In this document: one piece after another, positions 1-8,550 of the stretch
Layout: every line of letters starts with the position of its first letter
How positions within the stretch are numbered: the stretch's first letter is position 1
Origin: Clostridia bacterium
GTDB lineage: Bacteria; Bacillota; Clostridia; Oscillospirales; Acutalibacteraceae
Assembly: GCA_017549565.1 (NCBI GenBank)
Contig: JAFYUI010000010.1
Span: 1-37,683, forward strand
Length of the DNA: 37,683 nt
Direction: 5' to 3'
Made by a program: the position numbers and the translations under genes
The notes under the pieces: model-generated
Database searches by the model: none
What the model was told of the DNA's origin: nothing
Seen by the model: the letters and a program-made list of their open reading frames with translations, nothing else

Positions 1-79
1 GAGAATTGTCGGGTCCTTATTATTGTCGTTGTTTAATTTTCAAGGTCCGTTTTGCGCCCCCTCATTAGAGCGCTCGACT

Positions 80-109
80 ATAATACCACACCAAATACCC
101 CTTTGTCAA
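80..109 (-). promoter_or_regulatory. Strong rRNA-type promoter reading left out of the window
   Basis: On the minus strand there is a perfect -35 TTGACA (104-109), an 18-nt spacer and a -10 TATTAT (80-85). The DNA just upstream of the -35 (about 110-150) is a run of A and T tracts resembling an UP element. The transcript would contain an ACCTTGAAAATTAAAC-type segment (minus strand of about 31-47), which resembles processing-stem leaders next to Firmicute rRNA genes. No rRNA gene is inside the window, so the downstream gene is inferred. Confidence 0.6.
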
Positions 110-189
110 CACTTTTTTTAAACTTTTTTTAAAAAATTTTTTCTTTTGCGGTTTTTCATAAAAAGAGTGCAGTTTTATAGCATTTTTTA

Positions 190-861
190 TCATATATTTC
201 CTATTATATGTCGCATTTTAGCAAGTATTCGCTTTTCTGCTCGTGAAACCTGCACCTGACTCATATTTAAAATCTTTGCGACTTTGCTTTGAGTCAGCAA
301 ATCATAATAACGATATTTTAAAATCAGCTTTTCGTTTTCAGTTAGTTCCTTAACCGCACTTTCAATTAAAACCTTGTTGTTTATTTCTTCTTGATGGTCA
401 ACAACGGGCAAATCGGTTTCAATGATTTTACTGTCATTTTCAACCGTTAACGAAACGGTCGCTTGGCTGGCGCATATCGCTTCGGTCACCGCTTCGGGCG
501 AAACGGTTAAATATTCGCTTATTTCATTAACCGTTGGCTCGCGGTTAAGCTTTTGGCAAAGCACTTCGTTTGCCTTTAAAATTTTAAGGTTTAGTTCTTT
601 AACACTTCGTGACACCTTAACCGCACCGCCGTCACGGAAAAGCCGCCGCACCTCGCCCATAATTACCGGCACGGCATAGGTTGAAAATGCAAAGCCCTTG
701 CTTTCATCAAATGCATCCACCGCTTTTACAAGTCCCATACAACCTGCTTGATACAAATCGTCATATTCTATGCCCCGCCCTGTAAAGCGGCGACAAATTG
801 AATGTACAAGCCCAAGGTTATCTTTTATAAATTCTTCACGCGAAACTGCCGCCTCAACCAT
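190..861 (-). CDS. sigF: RNA polymerase sporulation sigma factor SigF
   Basis: Forespore-specific sigma factor that directs RNA polymerase to early prespore genes. At 223 residues it is slightly shorter than typical SigF proteins. Region 2 is visible at about residues 12-80, with the core-binding part (DDLYQAGCMGLVKA) and the -10-recognition part (FSTYAVPVIMGEVRR). Region 4 is the C-terminal helix-turn-helix (LTQSKVAKILNMSQVQVSRA). The start ATG overlaps the last codons of spoIIAB by 8 bp and has no strong Shine-Dalgarno, which suggests translational coupling. Gene order spoIIAA-spoIIAB-sigF is the conserved sporulation operon, which supports SigF rather than SigG or SigB. The family knowledge is that SpoIIAB holds SigF inactive until SpoIIAA is dephosphorylated. 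No clear hairpin terminator follows; the next feature downstream is the rRNA-type promoter. Confidence 0.95.
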   Translation of the reverse strand: MVEAAVSREEFIKDNLGLVHSICRRFTGRGIEYDDLYQAGCMGLVKAVDAFDESKGFAFSTYAVPVIMGEVRRLFRDGGAVKVSRSVKELNLKILKANEVLCQKLNREPTVNEISEYLTVSPEAVTEAICASQATVSLTVENDSKIIETDLPVVDHQEEINNKVLIESAVKELTENEKLILKYRYYDLLTQSKVAKILNMSQVQVSRAEKRILAKMRHIIGNI

Positions 862-1294
862 TCACGCTGAAACGCTTTGTGATTTTTTTGGTTAAATAAA
901 CCGTTGTGCCTTTATTTACAGTTGATTTAACCTTGATGCCATCCATAAAGCTTTGCATAACTGCAAAGCCGAGTCCCGCACGCTCACCGCCAACGGTTGT
1001 GAAAAGGGGTTCCATTGCTTTACTTACATTTTCAATTCCGCAACCTTTATCACGAATTTTAATTTTAAGGGTGTTATCCTCAAAAATTTCACCTGTTATG
1101 TAGATATTTCCGTCCTGCTCCTTATAAGCGTGAACGATGCAGTTTGTTACCGCTTCGCTGACTGCGGTTTTAATATCGCTTATTTCCTCTAAGGTGGGGT
1201 CAAGCTGTAATGCAAATGCCGAAACGGTTGCTCTCACAAAGCTTTCGTTTGCTGAACGGGATAAAACCACCATTGTAAATTTGTTTTTTAACAT
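854..1294 (-). CDS. spoIIAB: Anti-sigma F factor / serine kinase SpoIIAB
   Basis: GHKL-fold ATPase that binds and inhibits SigF and phosphorylates SpoIIAA on serine. The N-box is seen as SEAVTNCIVHAY, the G1 box as DKGCGIEN and the G2 box as GGERAGLGFAVMQSF. I place the start at the ATG at 1294 rather than the upstream in-frame codon at 1312, because a GGAAGG ribosome-binding site lies 7 nt upstream. This start gives 146 residues, the length usual for the family. The start falls immediately after the spoIIAA stop (1296-1298), and the 3' end overlaps sigF, so the three genes are coupled. Confidence 0.95.
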   Translation of the reverse strand: MLKNKFTMVVLSRSANESFVRATVSAFALQLDPTLEEISDIKTAVSEAVTNCIVHAYKEQDGNIYITGEIFEDNTLKIKIRDKGCGIENVSKAMEPLFTTVGGERAGLGFAVMQSFMDGIKVKSTVNKGTTVYLTKKITKRFSVNG

Positions 1295-1295
1295 A

Positions 1296-1610
1296 TTATA
1301 CCCTTCCTTCAAGTTTTGCTAATTTTTCAATTCCCGAAAGGCGAAACACCTTATATATATTAGGGGGTGTGCCTGTGATGTGTAAATCCGCACCCGTTTT
1401 TTGCAAAATTCGGTAACGCCCCATAACCAACCCTATGCCCGAGCTGTCCATAAAGGTTATTCCCTTAAAGTCAAGCACCACAAGGGTTGGCATATTAAGC
1501 TCGATTGCAGCATCAATGCTTTCACGCATATCCTTTGCGGTGTGGTGGTCAAGCTCACCCGATAAATAGGCGGTTACAACCTCGCCCGTTACATTGATTT
1601 CGACCGACAT
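1296..1610 (-). CDS. spoIIAA: Anti-sigma F factor antagonist SpoIIAA
   Basis: STAS-domain anti-anti-sigma factor of 104 residues. It releases SigF by binding SpoIIAB when unphosphorylated. The phosphoacceptor loop is visible as FMDSSGIGLVMGRY, with the serine pair in the position SpoIIAB phosphorylates and SpoIIE dephosphorylates in the known system. The ATG at 1610 is preceded by an AGGAGTG ribosome-binding site. It is the first gene of the three-gene operon. I see no convincing sigma-H or sigma-A promoter in the short gap after the folC terminator, so the promoter may overlap that hairpin. Confidence 0.94.
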   Translation of the reverse strand: MSVEINVTGEVVTAYLSGELDHHTAKDMRESIDAAIELNMPTLVVLDFKGITFMDSSGIGLVMGRYRILQKTGADLHITGTPPNIYKVFRLSGIEKLAKLEGRV

Positions 1611-1634
1611 AATTTCACTCCTAAATAAAAAAAT

Positions 1635-1669
1635 AGGACAAGTCCTTTTATATTTTAAGGGCTTGTCCT
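1635..1669 (-). terminator. Intrinsic terminator after folC
   Basis: Inverted repeat AGGACAAG (1635-1642) and CTTGTCCT (1662-1669), with a further CCTT/AAGG inner pairing. On the minus strand the hairpin is followed by ATTTTTTTATTT. It lies just past the folC stop and before spoIIAA, separating the two units. Confidence 0.8.
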
Positions 1670-1690
1670 TGAAAAAAATGTCGTATTAAG

Positions 1691-2905
1691 TTATGGTTTT
1701 AAATTTTTTAATTTGTCACGAATTTGGGATGCTAAATAAAGCGAGCCAAAAACAAAAATGGCCTCTTCAGTTTTTAATATATCAAGTGCTTTATCATAGC
1801 TTTCTGCGACCTGGCAGTTTGTATATTTGCTGATTTTATCACAAAGCTCGGTTGCGGTAATGCTGCGAGGCATATTTTCCACCCTTACCGCCACCGCCTT
1901 ATATATATAAGGTAGAGTGGTTTTTAAAACGGTGTCAACATCCTTGTCCTTCATCATACCAATAATTGCCGACACCTTGCCATTATATTGCTTTAAAAAC
2001 TCAGCCAACGCCTCTGCCCCGTCGGGATTATGGGCACCATCCAACACAACAAGCGGTTTTTGGCTTATTACTTCAAGTCGGGCAGGAAAATAGGTTTCGC
2101 TGAGTGCTTTTTGCACGATTTCATCGGCTATGTCAATGCCGCAATTTTTAACCGTTTCAATTACAATTAGCGAATTCTCAATTTGATGCTCGCCTATAAG
2201 CGAGGTTTGGTATTTTACACCTTTATATATATAGGTGTTGCCCGTAATATCACTTTTTAAAATTTCAAGTTGTGATTTTTGTGGAATAATAAGGTTATAT
2301 TCACCCAAAACCGACATTGCATTATCAGTTTGGCTAAAACTTGTTATAACAGGTGCGTTTTTAATAATACCGCATTTTTCGGTGGTGATTTGCTCAATCG
2401 TATCGCCCAAAACAGCGGTGTGGTCAAGACCAATTTTTGTAATAACGCTTGAAATAACATTTGTTAAACTGTTGGTTGCATCAAGCCGACCACCAAGACC
2501 TGTTTCAATTACCGCAATTTCACATTTGTTTTCGCTAAAATATAAAAAGGCAGTAGCGGTTATAAATTCAAATTCGGTAAGCTTAATACCTGTATCAATA
2601 ACCCTTTGTGCATAAAAAACAAGCTCTTCTTCGGTTATAAACTGACCGTTAATTTGAATTCTTTCGCGAAAATCAACCACAAAGGGCGAAATAAAAAGCG
2701 CAGTTTTATACCCCGCATTTTCAAAAACCTTTGAGGTCATTGCCGATACCGTGCCCTTGCCGTTTGTACCCGCAATATGCACAGCTTTGAAACGGTCTTG
2801 TGGGTTGCCAAGCATTTTTAAAACGGTTTTTATGCGGTCAAGGGTTGGAGGCAAAGAAAAATTGCCCAAAGCGTGAATATAATTTAAAATTTCAAAATAT
2901 TTCAT
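1691..2905 (-). CDS. folC: Bifunctional folylpolyglutamate / dihydrofolate synthase
   Basis: Adds glutamate to dihydropteroate and/or tetrahydrofolate in an ATP-dependent ligase reaction of the Mur ligase superfamily. The 404-residue length is normal. The P-loop is visible near residues 45-52 (AGTNGKGT), followed by the GGRLDATN segment in the central ATPase domain. The C-terminal domain contains DGAHNPDGAEAL. It is encoded downstream of valS on the same strand, an arrangement common in Firmicutes. Here about 370 bp containing a strong hairpin separates the two, so co-transcription is doubtful. The start ATG at 2905 begins MKYFEILNYIHAL, which fits the family; only a weak AAGG is upstream. 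Confidence 0.93.
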   Translation of the reverse strand: MKYFEILNYIHALGNFSLPPTLDRIKTVLKMLGNPQDRFKAVHIAGTNGKGTVSAMTSKVFENAGYKTALFISPFVVDFRERIQINGQFITEEELVFYAQRVIDTGIKLTEFEFITATAFLYFSENKCEIAVIETGLGGRLDATNSLTNVISSVITKIGLDHTAVLGDTIEQITTEKCGIIKNAPVITSFSQTDNAMSVLGEYNLIIPQKSQLEILKSDITGNTYIYKGVKYQTSLIGEHQIENSLIVIETVKNCGIDIADEIVQKALSETYFPARLEVISQKPLVVLDGAHNPDGAEALAEFLKQYNGKVSAIIGMMKDKDVDTVLKTTLPYIYKAVAVRVENMPRSITATELCDKISKYTNCQVAESYDKALDILKTEEAIFVFGSLYLASQIRDKLKNLKP

Positions 2906-3277
2906 ATAACACCAAAACCTTACAAGTATTATATTTTAAAAGCGGTGCATTATATTATTGTAGCCAATAAAAAGCTGTACCGTAAAACAAAAAACGCAAA
3001 GAAACAGAGCATAAAATATACCCAGAGTGCACTGATGATGATTTTTGTTTTGAAGGACACATATTGTGACTTTAAGTAACAGTAGAGTCTAAAAAGCTGT
3101 GACAACAAGCCCTTTTTAAGCGTTTTAAGACTTGTCATAAACAGGGTAACTGTGATGAGTAAAAATCTTGTTGTACTTAATGCTTTGCTGACTTAAATTT
3201 GCTACAACCGTAACGATTCGTTACACCGAAAGTGACCGCTTCATAGGAAGCGGTCACACTTTGGAAGATACATAAAT
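2906..3277. other. Gene-poor gap between folC and valS with two inverted repeats
   Basis: This 372-bp stretch has no gene I can defend. It holds a 15-nt near-perfect palindrome GTAACGATTCGTTAC (3210-3224) and the valS hairpin (3232-3257). A 62-codon minus-strand frame (2950-3138) encodes one hydrophobic segment but has no ribosome-binding site. Confidence 0.5.
3232..3257 (-). terminator. Probable terminator hairpin after valS
   Basis: Perfect 11-bp stem GTGACCGCTTC / GAAGCGGTCAC with a 4-nt loop, about 20 nt past the valS stop. Only a short T run (CTTTCGG) follows on the minus strand, so it may be a weak or factor-assisted terminator or a 3'-end stabiliser. Confidence 0.55.
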
Positions 3278-5983
3278 TTACATTTGCGACTCAATATCCT
3301 TAATAGAGCCGTTAATCATTTCTATTTTGTCAAGCGCCTTTTGAAGACCCGCTTTTTGTTGTTCAACCAAAGCCGCAGGTGCTTTTGCCATAAAGCCGGG
3401 GTTGTTAAGCTTCTTTTCAAAGAATTCCTTATCCTCTTCGGCCTTTTTAAGGTCTTTTTTAAGGCGTTCGATTTCAGCCGTAAAGTCAACCAATTCCTTC
3501 ATAGGCATATAAACGGTAGCGGAATCGGTAATAACACGAACAGCACCATCAGAATCGAAGCCGTCGCCTACTTCAACCTCGCTTGCATAAGCCAAGCGGC
3601 AAATGTAAGCAGTACCGCTTAAAAATACGTCCTTATCAGCAGAAGCAATGCATACCTTTGCTTTTTTGCTGGGGGGTACGTTCATTTCGGCGCGGCGGTT
3701 ACGAACTGCCTTAATAACAGCCATAATTTTTTCAAAGTCAGCTTCTTCTGCCTTAAAGGCAAGGTCAGCGCTAAACTTAGGCCATTCGCAAATCATAAGT
3801 GCTTCACCGCTGTGAGGCATTGATTGCCAAATTTCTTCAGTGATGAAAGGTATAAAGGGATGCAAAAGCTTTAAGGTATTGGTAAATACATAAACCAATA
3901 CGCTGCGAGCAGTGTTCTTTGCGGCTTCATCATCACCGTTAAGACGTGCTTTGCAAATTTCAATATACCAGTCACAGAAAACGTCCCAAACAAAGTCGTA
4001 AAGCTTTTGAATAGCAAGGCCAAGCTCGAACTTATCAAGGTTTTCGGTTACTTCTGCAACAATAGTGTTGTACTGCGATAAAATCCACTTATCTTCAAGC
4101 GCTAATGCATTTAAATCAAGGGGGATTTCGCTATCATTTTCAAGATTCATCAAAATAAATCTTGCGGCGTTCCAAATCTTGTTTGCAAAGTTGCGGCTTG
4201 CCTCAACGCGTTCAGGGATATAACGCATATCATTTCCGGGGCTGTTACCGGTTGCAAGAGAAAATCTTAAAGCATCAGCGCCGTAAGTATCGATAACTTC
4301 AAGCGGGTCTACACCATTGCCAAGAGATTTTGACATTTTTCTACCCTGCGAGTCACGAACAAGGCCGTGAATGAGCACGGTGTCAAATGGTACTTCGCCT
4401 GTATATTCAAGTGCAGAGAAAATCATACGTGATACCCAGAAGCCAATGATATCATATCCCGTAACAAGTGTATTGGTGGGATAATAATGCTTAAGGTCAG
4501 CAGTTTCTTCGGGCCAACCAAGAGTTGAGAACGGCCAAAGTGCTGATGAGAACCAAGTATCAAGCGTATCCTCATCCTGATGAAGATGTGTACTGCCGCA
4601 CTTGGGGCAAACGGTTGCCTCAGTCTTTGAAACGATAGTTTCGCCGCAGTCAGCGCAGTACCAAGCAGGAATTCTGTGTCCCCACCAAAGCTGACGCGAA
4701 ATACACCAGTCGCGAGTACCATTCATCCAGTTAAGATAGTTCTTTGTAAATCTTTCGGGAACGAATTTAATTTCGCCCTTTTCAACCGCTTCAATAGCGG
4801 GCTTTGCAAGGGGCATCATACGAACGAACCACTGTTTTGAAACCATGGGTTCAATAGTGTTGTGGCAACGGTAGCAAGTGCCAACCTCGTGCTTGCGGGG
4901 TTCAACTTCCTTAAGATAGCCGCCTGCTTCAAGGTCTGCAAGAATGGCTTTTCTTGCTTCAGTTGTTGTCATACCTGCATACTTACCGCAGTCAAGAACC
5001 TCGGGTTCATTTTCGGTTGCTCGGCCGCTTGCAATAAGCTCATCGGCAATTCTCTTATCCTCTGCGCCTGTAAGGTGTCCGTCATAAGTAAAGGTGCGCA
5101 CTATAGGAAGATTGTGTCGAAGACCTACCTCAAAGTCGTTTGGGTCGTGGGCGGGTGTAATTTTAACAACGCCTGTACCCTTTGTCATATCTGCGTGTTC
5201 GTCGCATACAATGGGGATTTCTTTATTAAGTAAAGGCAAAATTACGTGACAGCCGTGAAGATGCTTGTATCTTTCGTCATCCGCATTGATAGCAACAGCA
5301 GTATCACCGAGCATTGTTTCGGGACGGGTTGTTGCAAGTTCAAGCTTTTCACCTGTTTCCTTAACGGTATAAAGAAGATGCCAGAAATGGCCGTCCTTCT
5401 CTTCATATTCAACTTCAGCATCAGAAATTGATGTGTTACAGTACGGACACCAGTTAACCATACGGTTACCGCGGTAGATTAAGCCCTTTTCATAAAGGCG
5501 CACAAAAACTTCGTTAACGGCTTTGTTACAGCCCTCGTCAAGAGTAAAGCGTTCGCGGTCCCAGTCACAAGAAGAGCCAAGCTTTTTAAGCTGCTCGATA
5601 ATTCTTCCGCCGTATTGCTTTTTCCATTCCCAAGCACGCTCTAAAAATCCGTCACGGCCGATGTCTTCCTTTGTGACACCCTCCTCACGCATTTTTTCAA
5701 CAATTTTTGCTTCGGTAGCAATTGATGCGTGGTCAGTACCGGGAAGCCATAAGGTGTCGTAACCTTGCATACGCTTAAAGCGGATAAGAATATCCTGAAG
5801 TGTGTTGTCAAGAGCATGGCCCATGTGAAGCTGACCTGTAATGTTTGGTGGCGGAATAACTATTGTAAAGGTATCCTTTTCTTTTTCGCATTTAGCGTGG
5901 AAATATTTACCCTTAAGCCACTGGGCATAAATTCTGTCCTCAACTTCCTTGGGGTCATATTGCTTTGCCAATTCTTTTGCCAT
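3278..5983 (-). CDS. valS: Valine--tRNA ligase
   Basis: Class I aminoacyl-tRNA synthetase charging tRNA-Val. The HIGH-type motif appears as [13 protein letters not shown] near the N terminus and the KMSKS motif as [14 protein letters not shown]. The long insert between them is the CP1 editing domain. The C terminus (about the last 65 residues) is the coiled-coil arm typical of ValS ([15 protein letters not shown] onward). I place the start at the ATG at 5983 ([17 protein letters not shown], 901 residues), because the longer frame begins with TTG inside the ribosome-binding site (TTGGAG, 9 nt upstream). No T-box leader (AGGGTGGNACCGCG-type sequence) is visible upstream, and the promoter is unclear apart from a TATAAT at 6028-6033. 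Confidence 0.97.
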   Translation of the reverse strand: MAKELAKQYDPKEVEDRIYAQWLKGKYFHAKCEKEKDTFTIVIPPPNITGQLHMGHALDNTLQDILIRFKRMQGYDTLWLPGTDHASIATEAKIVEKMREEGVTKEDIGRDGFLERAWEWKKQYGGRIIEQLKKLGSSCDWDRERFTLDEGCNKAVNEVFVRLYEKGLIYRGNRMVNWCPYCNTSISDAEVEYEEKDGHFWHLLYTVKETGEKLELATTRPETMLGDTAVAINADDERYKHLHGCHVILPLLNKEIPIVCDEHADMTKGTGVVKITPAHDPNDFEVGLRHNLPIVRTFTYDGHLTGAEDKRIADELIASGRATENEPEVLDCGKYAGMTTTEARKAILADLEAGGYLKEVEPRKHEVGTCYRCHNTIEPMVSKQWFVRMMPLAKPAIEAVEKGEIKFVPERFTKNYLNWMNGTRDWCISRQLWWGHRIPAWYCADCGETIVSKTEATVCPKCGSTHLHQDEDTLDTWFSSALWPFSTLGWPEETADLKHYYPTNTLVTGYDIIGFWVSRMIFSALEYTGEVPFDTVLIHGLVRDSQGRKMSKSLGNGVDPLEVIDTYGADALRFSLATGNSPGNDMRYIPERVEASRNFANKIWNAARFILMNLENDSEIPLDLNALALEDKWILSQYNTIVAEVTENLDKFELGLAIQKLYDFVWDVFCDWYIEICKARLNGDDEAAKNTARSVLVYVFTNTLKLLHPFIPFITEEIWQSMPHSGEALMICEWPKFSADLAFKAEEADFEKIMAVIKAVRNRRAEMNVPPSKKAKVCIASADKDVFLSGTAYICRLAYASEVEVGDGFDSDGAVRVITDSATVYMPMKELVDFTAEIERLKKDLKKAEEDKEFFEKKLNNPGFMAKAPAALVEQQKAGLQKALDKIEMINGSIKDIESQM

Positions 5984-6085
5984 AATTAAAAACTCCAATT
6001 TTGTATAAATTACGATTTTTCGGTTAAATTATAATTGTCGGTAATCTTTTAAAAACACAGCGTTTGCATTTTTACCGACTAAAAG

Positions 6086-6111
6086 CCGTCCGCAATAGTG
6101 GGCGGTTTTTT
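6086..6111. terminator. Hairpin between parC and valS, possibly bidirectional
   Basis: Stem CCGTCCGC / GTGGGCGG (6086-6105, two G-U pairs) with loop AATA. T6 follows on the plus strand and a weaker CTTTTAG on the minus strand. Because parC ends at 6158 on the minus strand it probably ends that transcript, although the better T tract points the other way. Confidence 0.6.
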
Positions 6112-6157
6112 ATTTTAGCACAAAAGCATATTTAATGCAATATAAATTATATTATAA

Positions 6158-8401
6158 TTACAAATCCAGCATTGCCTGTTCGGCGGTGCCGGTGGGCTTT
6201 TTTTGTCCTGCGGCGGGTAGGTTGCGGGTGCGATAGCGGTGCTCGCTATCTAAAGTTCCCTTTTCGTAAAGCTCAACCTCGCTAATGCGCTGACCCTTCT
6301 TTTGTGTCATAACCGCAACACCGCCGTTATCCTTGGTGGTCTTGGCGGGGATAGATGCAGTATTAACAATAAGCATTCGGCCGTTGGTTGATTTAAGCAA
6401 AATATCACGGTCTTCTTTAACAAACAAAATTGTGTGAATGGGATATTTTTCGCAATATGCCTTTATAAGCTTTTTGCGGTTGGTTTTGGTTACATAAGAC
6501 GATAGCGGAACACGGGAGATTTTGCCGTTATCAAAGACAAACACCATATGTCCCGAATAGTCGGTGGTTTCAACCATATAAACCGAATTTTCGCCCTCGT
6601 CATATTCGAGCTTAGCGGCAACATAATCACCCAAAACACTTGCCTTTGAATCGGCAAAGTCGATGGTTTTGCTTTTATAAACCTGTGCCTTGTTGGTGAA
6701 GAACAAAAGCTCGGAAGCATTGGTGGATTCAATAACTTGGGTGATTTCATCCCCCTCTTTAAGCTTTTGCTCACCGCTCATACGTAAAGACTGCGGTGTA
6801 ATCTTTTTAAAGTAGCCGTCCTTTGTGAAGAAAAGGGTTACGGGTGAATTATCAACCTCAATTTCAACCTTGTCAACCGCTTCGGTTTCGGCGCTAATAA
6901 TTTGGGTCTTTCTATCTCTTCCGTACTTATCAATAACCGTTTCAAGCTCTTTAATAATAATACGCTTAAGCTTTGTTTTGGAAGCCAAAATGCTTTCCAT
7001 TTCTTCAATTTCTTTAATTAAATTTTCAATGTCGGCGGTGCGCTTTAAAATATATTCGCGGTTTAAATGGCGAAGCTTAATTTCAGCCACATATTCCGCC
7101 TGAATTTCATCAATACCAAAGCCAATCATAAGGTTTGGCACAACCTCGGCCTCCTGCTCGGTTTCCCTTACAATTTTAATGGCTTTATCAATGTCTAAAA
7201 GTATTTTTTCAAGACCTTTTAAAAGGTGCAACCTATCCTTTGCCTTTGAAAGCTTGAAATAAACGCGGCGGCGAACACATTCCTCACGGTAGGCAACCCA
7301 TTCGCCTATAATTTCCTTAACACCCATAACACGAGGTGAGCCCGCAATAAGTATGTTAAAGTTACAAGCAAAGCTGTCTTCAAAGGGTGTCATTTTGATA
7401 ATCTTTTTCATAAGCTTATCAACATCGACACCGCGCTTTAAGTCGATAGTGATTTTTAAACCCTCAAGGTCGGTTTCATCACGAATGTCGTTAATTTCGG
7501 TAATCTTTTTGGCCTTTACAAGCTCAACCACCTTTTCAATAATCTGCTCACAGGTGGTGGTTGGGGGAATTTCGGTAATATCAATGCAGTTTGCCGATTT
7601 ATCATAGGTGTAAACACCCCTTACCTTAAAGCTGCCGCGACCTGTTTCATAAATTTTTTCCATATCATTGCGGTTGTAAAGCAACTGACCGCCTATTGAA
7701 AAGTCAGGCGCTATAAGTGTGTCGGCAACATTTATTTCATCATCTTTTATATAAGCAATGGTGGTTTCGCAAACCTCTTTTAAATTAAAGGAACAAATCG
7801 AGCTTGCCATACCTGCCGCAATACCCATGTTGGCATTAACAAGTATTGTTGGGAAGGTTACAGGGAATAATACCGGTTCTTTCATTGTGGCATCATAGTT
7901 GTCAACAAAATCAACCGTATCCTTATCAATATCGGCAAAAAGTTCGGCTGCAATGGGAGCAAGTTTTGCTTCGGTATAACGAGATGCGGCATAAGCCATA
8001 TCGCGTGAATATGCCTTACCGAATGAGCCCTTTGACATTACAAAGGGGTGCAAAAGTGCCTCGTTACCCTCAGAAAGACGCACCATTGTTTCATAAATTG
8101 CGGCATCACCGTGGGGGTTTAATTGCATAGTTCTACCCACAATATTTGCCGATTTTATTGTCTTGCCATTTAAAAGTCCCATGTTATACATTGTGTAAAG
8201 CAATTTGCGGTGCGACGGCTTAAAGCCGTCAATTTCAGGAATTGCACGGGACACAATAACGCTCATTGCATAGGGCATAAAATTGGTTTTCAGCGTTTCG
8301 GTAACAGGGCTTTCCACCACCGTGCCCGCCCCTGCAATATAAGCGTTGGCATTATTCTTCTTTTTGGGAGCATCCTGCTCTTTTTTCTTTCTTGGTGCCA
8401 T
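6158..8401 (-). CDS. parC: Type II DNA topoisomerase subunit A (ParC / GyrA-like)
   Basis: Breakage-reunion subunit that relaxes or decatenates DNA together with the ParE-like partner encoded just upstream. The catalytic tyrosine is Y142 in AASRYTEAKL. NPHGDAAIYETMVR (about 95-108) is the helix that faces the cleaved DNA, and GSPRVMGV lies further on. At 747 residues it is shorter than most GyrA proteins. Its C-terminal beta-pinwheel region (about 490-720) contains no QRRGGKG-type GyrA box, which favours topoisomerase IV or a second paralogue over gyrase. The N terminus has a lysine-rich extension. The ATG at 8401 is chosen because TTTGGAG lies 9 nt upstream and the longer frame starts with TTG inside it. 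parC versus gyrA naming is a judgement from the missing box and gene pairing. Confidence 0.85.
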   Translation of the reverse strand: MAPRKKKEQDAPKKKNNANAYIAGAGTVVESPVTETLKTNFMPYAMSVIVSRAIPEIDGFKPSHRKLLYTMYNMGLLNGKTIKSANIVGRTMQLNPHGDAAIYETMVRLSEGNEALLHPFVMSKGSFGKAYSRDMAYAASRYTEAKLAPIAAELFADIDKDTVDFVDNYDATMKEPVLFPVTFPTILVNANMGIAAGMASSICSFNLKEVCETTIAYIKDDEINVADTLIAPDFSIGGQLLYNRNDMEKIYETGRGSFKVRGVYTYDKSANCIDITEIPPTTTCEQIIEKVVELVKAKKITEINDIRDETDLEGLKITIDLKRGVDVDKLMKKIIKMTPFEDSFACNFNILIAGSPRVMGVKEIIGEWVAYREECVRRRVYFKLSKAKDRLHLLKGLEKILLDIDKAIKIVRETEQEAEVVPNLMIGFGIDEIQAEYVAEIKLRHLNREYILKRTADIENLIKEIEEMESILASKTKLKRIIIKELETVIDKYGRDRKTQIISAETEAVDKVEIEVDNSPVTLFFTKDGYFKKITPQSLRMSGEQKLKEGDEITQVIESTNASELLFFTNKAQVYKSKTIDFADSKASVLGDYVAAKLEYDEGENSVYMVETTDYSGHMVFVFDNGKISRVPLSSYVTKTNRKKLIKAYCEKYPIHTILFVKEDRDILLKSTNGRMLIVNTASIPAKTTKDNGGVAVMTQKKGQRISEVELYEKGTLDSEHRYRTRNLPAAGQKKPTGTAEQAMLDL

Positions 8402-8424
8402 ATAAAAATTCTCCAAATTTTTAA

Positions 8425-8550
8425 AGTAATAGGTAAAAAGTAAGAGTGAAGAAGTATGGTGTGTTGCCTCGCAACACGATTTATATCAGTGCCGAAGGCA
8501 CACATTAACTATTCACTTTTCACTCTTCACTGCTGATGCAACGCATCAGC
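8425..8550. repeat. Hairpin-rich palindromic repeat between parE and parC
   Basis: The outer parts are imperfect inverted repeats built of AGTGAAGA/GTGAAAAGT-like words: left about 8426-8455, right about 8508-8531. Three perfect small hairpins lie inside or at the edge: GTGTTGC-CTC-GCAACAC (8461-8477), GTGCC-GAA-GGCAC (8489-8501) and GCTGATGC-AAC-GCATCAGC (8532-8550). The last hairpin contains the parE stop codon. The composition differs from neighbouring intergenic DNA and looks like a dispersed, non-coding miniature repeat. Copy number cannot be judged from one window. Confidence 0.6.

Noticed and set aside
2950-3138. A 62-codon minus-strand frame with one hydrophobic helix between folC and valS
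   Set aside because: No Shine-Dalgarno, no recognisable family and no operon logic; a hydrophobic stretch is easily produced by A/T-rich DNA.
5983-5998. Longer valS start at 5998 (and the same situation for parC at 8416)
   Set aside because: The upstream start codons are TTGs that form part of the ribosome-binding sites TTGGAG; the ATGs 15 nt later are correctly spaced.
5984-6157. T-box riboswitch upstream of valS
   Set aside because: I looked for the conserved AGGGTGGNACCGCG-type segment and an antiterminator and found only a simple hairpin at 6086-6111.
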